Shown: positions 1 to 6,622 of the stretch, piece after piece
How positions within the stretch are numbered: the first letter of the stretch is position 1
Layout: each line of letters opens with the position of its first letter
Assembly: GCA_905235835.1 (NCBI GenBank)
Contig: CAJONQ010000005.1
Span: forward strand, 1-41,689
DNA: 41,689 nucleotides
Source: an uncultured Prevotella sp.
GTDB taxonomy: Bacteria; Bacteroidota; Bacteroidia; Bacteroidales; Bacteroidaceae
Direction of reading: 5' to 3'
The notes under the pieces: generated by a model
Told to the model about the DNA's origin: nothing
The model's input: the letters and a program-made list of their open reading frames with translations, nothing else
The model's database searches: none
Made by a program: the position numbers and the translations under genes

Positions 1-143
1 AATATGAGTATATCGATATCGGAGTCCGCCCGTTGTTCTCCACGTGAATATGAGCCAAAGAGCCAAGCCTTCAAGACAGGTTGGGTCTTAAAGTATTCGC
101 TGAAGAAAAAGTGCCGTTGGTTGAAAAATTTTCCAGCGGTGCT
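1..143 (-). pseudogene. Nucleotidyltransferase (MNT-type) remnant, cut by the window edge
   Basis: The minus strand is open from 143 to the edge. It encodes EYFKTQPVLKAWLFGSYSRG and then a D-S-D-I-D-I-L stretch. This is the GS-x8-DxD signature of small MNT nucleotidyltransferases, the family found as the antitoxin partner in HEPN/MNT modules, where it AMPylates the HEPN toxin. No ATG, GTG or TTG start fits upstream of the motif. An in-frame ATG (minus strand, about position 170) is followed by a TAA at 146-144 before the conserved part. I therefore infer a gene that has lost its 5' end, although a sequencing error could also explain it. The rest of the gene and any HEPN partner lie outside the window. 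Confidence 0.6.
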
Positions 144-153
144 TTATTCTGTG

Positions 154-161
154 TATTTTTG
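154..161 (+). promoter_or_regulatory. Bacteroidetes -7 box (TATTTTTG)
   Basis: TATTTTTG matches the TAnnTTTG -7 consensus and lies 19 bases before the start codon at 181. No TTTG element is visible at the usual distance upstream, so the -33 half is weak or absent. Confidence 0.5.
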
Positions 162-180
162 CAGAAACATTAAACTACTA

Positions 181-558
181 ATGAATATGAAGAAATTTCT
201 TTTAGTTTTGACGATGATGATAGGGACGCTGACAACATACGCAGCAGACTATACCTATCTGACCTTTGAGACAATCGACGGGACAAAGACCTCAGTGGAT
301 GTCTCTGCATTGACACTGACCATCAGTGGTACGACCCTGACGGCTGGCTCGCAGTCGTTTACACTCTCTAATTTAAGTAAGATGTATTTCTCGGCTTCCG
401 ACGAGACGGCGGGTATCAGACAGATGCCTGTCAATACGCTGGATGAGATTACTGATATCTATGACCTGCAAGGTCATAAGATTGCGAAGGACCAGATGAC
501 AAAAGGTGTCTATATCGTCAAGACCAAGCAAGGAACCCATAAAATCGCTGTGAAATGA
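181..558 (+). CDS. Small secreted protein with T9SS-like C-terminal sorting domain
   Basis: This protein has about 125 residues. A Sec signal peptide (lysines, then a hydrophobic core ending near TYAAD) is followed by a Thr/Ser-rich beta module (SGTTLTAGSQSFTLSNLSKM). The last 33 residues have the form IYDLQGHKI...KGVYIVKTKQG...KIAVK. That resembles the type A C-terminal signal recognised by the type IX secretion system: YDLxGrkv, then KGiYivk, then a basic end. The frame is open back to position 4, but 181 is chosen because it follows the -7 box and begins the signal peptide. The stop overlaps the next start (ATGA at 555-558), so the two are translationally coupled. Its function is unknown. 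The beta module resembles one at the N-terminus of the neighbour. Confidence 0.75.
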   Translation: MNMKKFLLVLTMMIGTLTTYAADYTYLTFETIDGTKTSVDVSALTLTISGTTLTAGSQSFTLSNLSKMYFSASDETAGIRQMPVNTLDEITDIYDLQGHKIAKDQMTKGVYIVKTKQGTHKIAVK

Positions 559-2525
559 GAAAGATATATTCCCTTCTTGCAGTCCTGTTGCTGACGATAG
601 CAGCACAGGCGCAGACATTGAATGTCACAGTGGGTAACGTCACCTATCAGTTTCCTTCGGCAGACACTGGTGATATGACATTTGAGGATGGCACGACGCT
701 AACGGTGATGGGTAAAGTATTTACACTTGCTGATATTACCAGTATGACAGTGGATAACACAGAAGTGACGGCAAGTACTATTGGCGTGGTCTATAATGGT
801 ACATCCGCAAATGTTACCGTCGCTGGTGATATCGCACAGTATGTGGAACCGACAGTCAGTGGTGCTCATGTCAGTATCGCGCAAAGTAGCGACCTTGCCA
901 CAGAGATAACCTATAACCTCAGTGGCTCCTCCAGTGATGGTGAGTTCTATATGTCAGGTAGTTATAAGTCAACTATAGAACTGAATGGACTGACTCTGAC
1001 CAACACGACACCTGTTTATAGTGGTGCTGCCGTTCATATTCAAAATGGTAAACGTATCAAGGTAAAGGTCGTTACAGGAACAACGAACTCACTCGTCGAT
1101 GCCGCCAGTGGCTCACAGAAGGGATGTCTCTATATCAAGGGACATGCCGAATTTGCCCAGAAAGGTACCCTCAATATCGTAGGCAACGTGAAGCACGGCA
1201 TCAAGACGGGCGAGTATTTCACCATCAAGAATGCCACAGTCAATGTTACTTCTGCCGTGGGTGACGGTATCAACTGTGGTCAGTATTTCCTGATGGAGAG
1301 TGGTACCATCACGATCAATAGTACTGGAGACGACGGCATCCAGTGCGATATCGATGACACAGAAACCTACCCAACTGGTACTGGTGAGACGACAGACCAT
1401 GAGGACGAGGATTCTGGTAATATGTATATCAGTGGTGGTACTATCACCATTAACTGCGCAGCCACCGCCGCCAAGGGTGTCAAGTGTGAGGGTGACATGA
1501 ATATCACAGGTGGTACTATTGATGTGACGACAACTGGTGACGGCACTTGGGACACTGATGATTTGGAAACCAAGTCTGCCTGTGGACTGAGTGCTGACGG
1601 CAATATGAATATCAGTGGTGGTACTTTGACACTGACAGCGACAGGCTCGGGTGGTAAAGGTATGAAATGTGATGGGGTCATGACAATCAATGACGGTACT
1701 GAGATTACAGTCAAGACGACAGGTGGACTCTATTATAATAATGGTACGACTGAGAATAAGAACTATACAGGTGATACGGACAATGTGGACAGTGATTATT
1801 ACTCGTCACCTAAAGGTATCAAAGCTGGTGTGAAGACACAAAATGGTAATAGTTATACTTATAGTGGCGGTATAGTCATTAATGGTGGAACTATCAATGT
1901 CACAACAACTGGTCATAATGCCGAGGGCATTGAGAGTAAGAATGAACTGACCGTCAATGGCGGAACAGTTACGGTCAATAGTTATGACGACGGTATCAAC
2001 TCTGCCAGCCATATGTACCTAAAGGGCGGAACAATCACTGTAGTGGCTTCCAATAATGACGCTATTGACTCCAATGGAAATCTGACGATATCCGGTGGTA
2101 TGGTTATCGCTTGTGGAGCAGGTGGTGCAGAGTGTGGACTCGATGCCGCTGAGCAATATAAACTTTATATCACAGGCGGCAACGTCTTCGCTATCGGTGG
2201 TAGTAATAATGCCGTCTCCTCTATGACTGGTTCGCAGGCTGTTCTGAGCACATCAGGAAGTGTTAGTGCCAATAGTACTGTTAGTGTGAAGAGCGGCAGT
2301 ACCACGCTTGCAACCTTTACCATTCCCAGCGGCTATTCATCAAGTAATGGTGGCATGCGTGCACCAGGTGGACCTGGTGGTAACGCTGGTAGCGGCAGCA
2401 ATATCCTGATCAGTTGTGCAGGACTTACCTCTGGCAACAACTATACGGTGTCACTTGGATCAACATCCTCAACAGTAACAGCAAGCACGACCACCTCCAA
2501 TAATATGGGTGGGGGAGGAAGATAA
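555..2525 (+). CDS. Secreted parallel beta-helix protein, Cthe_2159-type carbohydrate-binding family
   Basis: The product has 656 residues and a signal peptide (MRKIYSLLAVLLLTIAAQA). Residues about 20-80 form a short beta module like that of the upstream protein. From about 105 on there is a long array of rungs with the recurring pattern GDGIN / sGGTItIN / aKGvKc, typical of the Cthe_2159 carbohydrate-binding family, whose founding member binds polygalacturonate through a calcium-binding beta-helix. Many Asp and Gly residues at the turns fit calcium binding. The C-terminus is Gly-rich (GGMRAPGGPGGNAG) and carries no evident T9SS sorting domain, unlike the small upstream protein. It is probably a surface or periplasmic adhesin or polysaccharide binder. 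The family call is fairly firm; the ligand is inferred. Confidence 0.8.
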   Translation: MRKIYSLLAVLLLTIAAQAQTLNVTVGNVTYQFPSADTGDMTFEDGTTLTVMGKVFTLADITSMTVDNTEVTASTIGVVYNGTSANVTVAGDIAQYVEPTVSGAHVSIAQSSDLATEITYNLSGSSSDGEFYMSGSYKSTIELNGLTLTNTTPVYSGAAVHIQNGKRIKVKVVTGTTNSLVDAASGSQKGCLYIKGHAEFAQKGTLNIVGNVKHGIKTGEYFTIKNATVNVTSAVGDGINCGQYFLMESGTITINSTGDDGIQCDIDDTETYPTGTGETTDHEDEDSGNMYISGGTITINCAATAAKGVKCEGDMNITGGTIDVTTTGDGTWDTDDLETKSACGLSADGNMNISGGTLTLTATGSGGKGMKCDGVMTINDGTEITVKTTGGLYYNNGTTENKNYTGDTDNVDSDYYSSPKGIKAGVKTQNGNSYTYSGGIVINGGTINVTTTGHNAEGIESKNELTVNGGTVTVNSYDDGINSASHMYLKGGTITVVASNNDAIDSNGNLTISGGMVIACGAGGAECGLDAAEQYKLYITGGNVFAIGGSNNAVSSMTGSQAVLSTSGSVSANSTVSVKSGSTTLATFTIPSGYSSSNGGMRAPGGPGGNAGSGSNILISCAGLTSGNNYTVSLGSTSSTVTASTTTSNNMGGGGR

Positions 2526-2550
2526 CTGAATTTGGACCATATTAAATTAG

Positions 2551-2580
2551 GGGGGCGGACTAATTCGCTCCCTTATTTAT
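2551..2580 (+). terminator. Rho-independent terminator after the beta-helix gene
   Basis: A nine-pair stem (GGGGGCGGA with TTCGCTCCC, including two G-T pairs) closes a CTAA loop and is followed by a T-rich tract (TTATTTATTTTTAT). It lies 26 bases after the stop codon and separates this transcript from the AraC operon. Confidence 0.75.
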
Positions 2581-2603
2581 TTTTATATGTGAGTACTGTT
2601 TAC

Positions 2604-2666
2604 CGAAAAAGGACGATATATACGAAAAAAAGAACGTCGAATATTGGAAAATAATGTTTAATTTTG
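2604..2666 (+). promoter_or_regulatory. Promoter of the AraC-led biosynthetic operon, with direct repeats
   Basis: TAATTTTG at 2659-2666 is a -7 box 25 bases before the AraC start. No good TTTG lies at the -33 position, as expected if an activator is needed. Just upstream are two direct-repeat half sites, CGAAAAAGGACG (2604-2615) and CGAAAAAAAGAACG (2623-2636), about two helical turns apart. That spacing suits an AraC-type dimer. Binding is inferred. Confidence 0.5.
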
Positions 2667-2691
2667 CAGCGGAAAAGAAATGGTATGACGC

Positions 2692-3549
2692 ATGCAAGAT
2701 TATAATACTTTCCATGTAATGGGAGATGAGGTGCTCTTCATTGACAATTTAAGGAGTGCTACGGAATTTCCTTCTATGAGGATGTCGTATAATTCCATCG
2801 TTTATTGTAAAACAGGGCGTATCGTTGTTGAGATGGGGGGGAGCCAACAGGTAAAGGTTGCTCCCGGGCAACTGCTTCTGATTCCTACGGGTAAGATAGT
2901 GGAGCCCTTGCTGGTTAGTACGGATGCCGAGGCGACAGCCTTGTTGATTTCCGACCGTGTGTTGAAATCGGTATTAGGTAACCAGATCAATATCTGGAAC
3001 AAAGCCATGTACATGCGGGAGATCTATGTGGTGGGGGGCCACGACTGGATTGAAGGTATGCAGCAATATACCCGTTCTGTCTTTAAAATTGAGAAGATGC
3101 CGTTGCTGTCTCGTGAGATTATGGTGTCCTTCTTGCGTACGATGTTATTGATGGTGTGTGAGGAATTGCTGAGTCATGACGATATGACGTTAGAAAATGA
3201 CTTATCGAGTATTCATGACAAGGAGATTTTCAACCAGTTCCTGCAACTTCTCTCGCAGCAAGAGCAGAAGCGTCAGCGAGTAGCCTATTATGCCGACCTG
3301 TTGCATATCTCTCCTAAATATCTCTCCTCTGTCTCCAAGAAAGTGAGCGGCAAGAACCCGATGCGATGGATTACGGAGAGCACGATGCAAGATTGTTACT
3401 CATTGTTGAAAGAAACCGATATGAGTATCAAGGAAATCTCCAATAAGTTGGGGTTCCCCAATTCTTCGTTTTTTAGTCAATATTTCCGGGAGCAGGCTAA
3501 TGTGACCCCGTTGGAATACCGTATGGAACATAAAAGAGTGGTGCGATGA
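2692..3549 (+). CDS. AraC-family transcriptional regulator
   Basis: This 285-residue regulator has an N-terminal cupin-like sensing half (residues about 10-100, with the run VKVAPGQLLLIPTGKIVEP). The C-terminal AraC double helix-turn-helix spans about residues 170-280 and contains HISPKYLSSVSKKVSGKNP and the second helix-turn-helix IKEISNKLGFPNSSFFSQYF. The ATG at 2680 is excluded because it meets a stop after two codons. The stop codon overlaps the start of the acyltransferase gene by four bases (ATGA), so regulator and biosynthetic genes are on one message. It probably controls its own operon, perhaps through the repeats at 2604-2636. The effector is unknown. Confidence 0.9.
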   Translation: MQDYNTFHVMGDEVLFIDNLRSATEFPSMRMSYNSIVYCKTGRIVVEMGGSQQVKVAPGQLLLIPTGKIVEPLLVSTDAEATALLISDRVLKSVLGNQINIWNKAMYMREIYVVGGHDWIEGMQQYTRSVFKIEKMPLLSREIMVSFLRTMLLMVCEELLSHDDMTLENDLSSIHDKEIFNQFLQLLSQQEQKRQRVAYYADLLHISPKYLSSVSKKVSGKNPMRWITESTMQDCYSLLKETDMSIKEISNKLGFPNSSFFSQYFREQANVTPLEYRMEHKRVVR

Positions 3550-4676
3550 GTGAGGTGATGGTTCGGGAAGTCAAGGACAAAAAGGAAATGAATGATTTCG
3601 TTCATGTAGTGGACGGAATCTATCAACACTGTCCACAGTACGTACCTGACTTGGAGTCGGATGTACGTATGCTTTTTGACTGTCGGAAGAACCCGGGATT
3701 GGAGTTCTCCGACATCCAGGCATTTGTCGCCTATCAGAATGACCAGCCTGTAGGGCGTGTCGTTGGTATCGTCAATTACAAGGCAAACAAGAAATGGAAT
3801 GCGCAGAATGTGCGTTTCTCCATGATAGAGTTTATCGATGACCTTGCAGTCTCAAAGGCATTGCTCGATGCCGTCTCCGAGTGGGGAAAGTCGAAGGATA
3901 TGGAATCCATGCAAGGACCATTGGGTATTACCGACTTTGACAAAGAGGGTATGCTGGTGGAGGATTTTGATATGGTGGGCTCGATGAATACCATCTATAA
4001 CCCCGACTACTATCCCCGTCACATGGAGACTTACGGACTGGCAAAGGAAGTTGACTGGTTGCAGGTTCATATTGATATTCCCCAAGAAATACCTGCAAGA
4101 TATGCCCGAGTGGCACAGTATGCCCGTGAGCAGATAGGACTAAAGGTGAAGAAACTCACCTATCGGGATATTCTCAAGGGGTATGGCAAAAAGGTATTTG
4201 ACCTCTTGAATGAGTGTTATAAACCCATTTTCGGCTTCTCTGCCTTCTCAGAGAGTCAGATGAATGACTTTGTAGACAAATACGTCCGTCTGATAGACTT
4301 AAAACTGATTCCTGTCATTGTCAATGAACAAGAGGAAGTCGTGGGGGTCGCCATCACAATGGGTAGTCTGTCAAAAGCGATGCAGAAGGCAAATGGTCAT
4401 CTGTTGCCCATGGGATGGTATCACTTGCTGAAGGCGTTGAAGTGGAAGCGGGAGGATCATGCGGATATGTTGCTTATCGCTATCCGTCCTGATTATCAGG
4501 GACTGGGTGTGAATGCGATGTTCTTTGACGATCTGATACCTATTTATAATCAATATGGTTTCAAGTGGGCAGAGACAGGGCCGCAGTTAGAGAATAATGT
4601 GAGGGAGTTGTCACAATGGAAGCCCCTTCATCCGCAGTATGTAAAACGAAGAAGATGTTATAAAAAGAATATATAA
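3546..4676 (+). CDS. GNAT-fold acyltransferase, YghO-like
   Basis: The product has 376 residues and resembles the YghO/BcerS-like group of GNAT proteins. An N-terminal domain (VREVKDKKEMNDFVHVVDGI, then GRVVGIVNYKAN) is followed by the characteristic GPLGITDFDKEGMLVEDFD and YNPDYYPRHMETYGL segments, and then a C-terminal GNAT core with IRPDYQGLGVNAMFFDDL. The acceptor and donor of this group are not established. Its place between the regulator and the ketosynthase suggests transfer of an acyl chain from ACP or CoA to an amine or hydroxyl. It overlaps the AraC gene by four bases and lies two bases from the ketosynthase start. The fold is well supported; the substrate is inference. Confidence 0.75.
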   Translation: MSEVMVREVKDKKEMNDFVHVVDGIYQHCPQYVPDLESDVRMLFDCRKNPGLEFSDIQAFVAYQNDQPVGRVVGIVNYKANKKWNAQNVRFSMIEFIDDLAVSKALLDAVSEWGKSKDMESMQGPLGITDFDKEGMLVEDFDMVGSMNTIYNPDYYPRHMETYGLAKEVDWLQVHIDIPQEIPARYARVAQYAREQIGLKVKKLTYRDILKGYGKKVFDLLNECYKPIFGFSAFSESQMNDFVDKYVRLIDLKLIPVIVNEQEEVVGVAITMGSLSKAMQKANGHLLPMGWYHLLKALKWKREDHADMLLIAIRPDYQGLGVNAMFFDDLIPIYNQYGFKWAETGPQLENNVRELSQWKPLHPQYVKRRRCYKKNI

Positions 4677-4678
4677 AA

Positions 4679-5902
4679 ATGGAAAGAAGAGTAGTAATCA
4701 CAGGAATGGGTATCTGGTCGTGCCTTGGTACGACCCTTGAGGAGGTACGCCAGTCCCTGTATGAAGGAAAGAGTGGTATCATTTTTAGTCAGGAGCGTGT
4801 AGATGCGGGATTCCGCTCTCCGTTCTGCGCTGATGTACCAAAAGCAGACCTGAAACCTTTTGTGAACCGTAATTTCAGACAGTTCATGCCAGAGGAGGCA
4901 CAGTATGCCTATATGGCAACACGTGATGCTTTGGCAAGTGCCCGTTTGGAGCAAGACTATATCGACCAGCATGAGGTGGGAATCATCTATGGCAACGACT
5001 CTGTTGCTGAGGCTACCATGCGTGCCCTCGACAAGTTCCGTGAGTTTGGCTCGACAGCCGCCTGCGGCAGTGGTGCCATCTTCCAGTCGATGAACTCAAC
5101 GGTGACGATGAACCTTGCTTGTCTGTTCCACCTGAAGGGTATCAACCTGACAGCGTCAGCAGCCTGTGCCTCTGGCTCACAGTCTATTGGTCTGGGTTAT
5201 CTGTTGATTAAGAACGGACTGCAAGAGTGTGTCGTATGTGGTGGTGCTCAGGAAGCGAATATGTATGGTGTCGCCTCTTTCGACGGTATCCAGTCGTTTG
5301 CCCTTCGTGAGGATAACGATGCCACTAAGGCGAGTCGTCCTTTCGACCGCGACCGTAATGGTCTGGTACCGGGGGGTGGTGCCGCAACATTGATCATTGA
5401 GGACTACGAGAGTGCTGTCCGTCGTGGAGCTCCTATCCTTGCTGAGATTGTCGGATGGGGATTCTCTGGTAATGGTGACCATATCTCCACACCTAACGTG
5501 GCAGGTCCTGCTCGTTCGCTGGAGCTTTGTCTGCAGCAGAGTGGTGTGAATATTAAGGAGATCGGTTATGTGAATGCCCATGCCACTTCCACGAAGATTG
5601 GTGACAGTCGTGAGGCTCAGGCTATTGCCCAGATATTCGGTGACTATCGTGTACCTGTTACCTCTACCAAGAGTCAGACGGGGCATGAGATGTGGATGGC
5701 TGGTGCCTCAGAGATTATCTATACCATGCTGATGATGAAGAACGACTTTATCGCTGGTAACATTAATTTTGAGAATCCTGATGAGGAGACTGCTTGTGTG
5801 AATGTCGTTCCAGAGACCATCGAGGCACATTTCGACACCTTCCTCAGCAACTCCTTCGGATTCGGTGGTACCAACTCGACCTTGATCGTGAAGAATCTAT
5901 AG
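4679..5902 (+). CDS. Beta-ketoacyl-ACP synthase (FabF/KAS II-like)
   Basis: This 407-residue thiolase-fold condensing enzyme has the complete Cys-His-His triad. Cys163 lies in SAACASGSQSIG, His301 in NAHATSTKIGD and His336 in TGHEMWMAGASE, with Lys331 in TSTKSQ. The C-terminal FGFGGTNSTL loop is present. It would carry out decarboxylative condensation of malonyl-ACP with an acyl chain on the carrier protein encoded next. TGHEMWMAGASE departs from the housekeeping FabF form TGHLLGAAG and fits a specialised branch such as those in aryl-polyene or flexirubin loci. No second ketosynthase or chain-length factor is present here. A 64-base gap with an octamer repeat separates it from the ACP gene. 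Confidence 0.9.
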   Translation: MERRVVITGMGIWSCLGTTLEEVRQSLYEGKSGIIFSQERVDAGFRSPFCADVPKADLKPFVNRNFRQFMPEEAQYAYMATRDALASARLEQDYIDQHEVGIIYGNDSVAEATMRALDKFREFGSTAACGSGAIFQSMNSTVTMNLACLFHLKGINLTASAACASGSQSIGLGYLLIKNGLQECVVCGGAQEANMYGVASFDGIQSFALREDNDATKASRPFDRDRNGLVPGGGAATLIIEDYESAVRRGAPILAEIVGWGFSGNGDHISTPNVAGPARSLELCLQQSGVNIKEIGYVNAHATSTKIGDSREAQAIAQIFGDYRVPVTSTKSQTGHEMWMAGASEIIYTMLMMKNDFIAGNINFENPDEETACVNVVPETIEAHFDTFLSNSFGFGGTNSTLIVKNL

Positions 5903-5947
5903 TCGAGATATTGAGATGTCGAGATATCGCAAAATCGAAATAACAAA
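5898..5947 (+). repeat. Period-8 intercistronic repeat, copy 1
   Basis: Directly after the ketosynthase stop the sequence runs in octamers: AGATATTG, AGATGTCG, AGATATCG, CAAAATCG, AAATAACA. Positions 5911-5947 match 29728-29764 (copy 2, between birA and pyrH) at 32 of 37 bases with no gaps and in the same octamer phase. Both copies lie in a gap between co-directional genes. The function is unknown. Confidence 0.7.
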
Positions 5948-5966
5948 ACATTAAAATTAAAAGATT

Positions 5967-6212
5967 ATGACAAGAGAAGAAATCATTGAGCAGGTTAATG
6001 GACTGCTCTCAGAAGAGTTTGAAGTAGAACAGAGTGAGTTCACCCCAGATGCCAACCTGAAGGATACCCTCCAGCTTGATAGCATCAATCTGGTAGACCT
6101 GATCGCCTTGGTACAGGTAACCTATAAGATTACGATTCCAGTAAACGAGTTGCATCAGATTCAGACATTTAACAATCTGTACGATTATATCGAGCAACAC
6201 TTGCCAGCATGA
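5967..6212 (+). CDS. Acyl carrier protein
   Basis: The product is an 81-residue acidic four-helix carrier protein. Ser39 in LQLDSINLVDLI is the expected phosphopantetheine attachment site (DSxxxxdL form; a housekeeping AcpP has DSLDTVEL). The departure from the AcpP motif and the position next to a ketosynthase and dehydratase indicate a dedicated carrier rather than the general fatty-acid one. No phosphopantetheinyl transferase is encoded nearby, so priming must use a transferase from elsewhere. Its stop overlaps the dehydratase start by four bases. Confidence 0.9.
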   Translation: MTREEIIEQVNGLLSEEFEVEQSEFTPDANLKDTLQLDSINLVDLIALVQVTYKITIPVNELHQIQTFNNLYDYIEQHLPA

Positions 6213-6622
6213 TTCTCAAAGGCGACGATATCAAGCGACTGATTCCGCAACGCGACCCCTTTATGATGGTCGACGAGTTTGAGCAACAGGATGAGAACTC
6301 AGCGAAGACGGCACTGACCGTCAGTAGGGGTAATTATTTCTTGTTGCCCGATGGCATGATATCACCGACTGGGCTGATAGAACATATCGCCCAGTCGTGT
6401 TCTGCCCTTGCCGCTTCCAAAGTAAATAGTGATACCGCGCCTATCGGCATGATTGTGGAAGTGAAGAATTTCTGTTGTCATCGTCGCCCACAGGTCAACG
6501 AACACATACATACAGTTGTCACGTTCGGCTTCTCGTTTGGGAATATGACGTTGGCACACGGTGTCTCTACCATTGGGGAAGAGACGGTGTCTGAGGTAGA
6601 TTTGAAAATATTTATGCAATGA
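6209..6622 (+). CDS. Hotdog-fold 3-hydroxyacyl-ACP dehydratase-like protein
   Basis: This 137-residue protein has the FabZ/ApeP-like layout: LIPQRDPFMMVDEF near residues 11-24 and GLIEHIAQSCSAL around 55-67. It would remove water from a 3-hydroxyacyl-ACP to give a trans-2-enoyl chain. In FabZ the first motif is PHRYPF and supplies the catalytic His. Here the equivalent position is Gln14, while Glu58 and His59 occur in the second motif. It may use a changed catalytic layout, or be a non-catalytic or thioesterase-like hotdog protein. It overlaps both neighbours by four bases. The fold is confident; the activity is moderately so. Confidence 0.75.
   Translation: MILKGDDIKRLIPQRDPFMMVDEFEQQDENSAKTALTVSRGNYFLLPDGMISPTGLIEHIAQSCSALAASKVNSDTAPIGMIVEVKNFCCHRRPQVNEHIHTVVTFGFSFGNMTLAHGVSTIGEETVSEVDLKIFMQ

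Noticed and set aside
4..180. N-terminal extension of the small secreted protein to position 4
   Set aside because: It would bury the signal peptide. A -7 box lies at 154-161, and the other strand encodes a nucleotidyltransferase motif.
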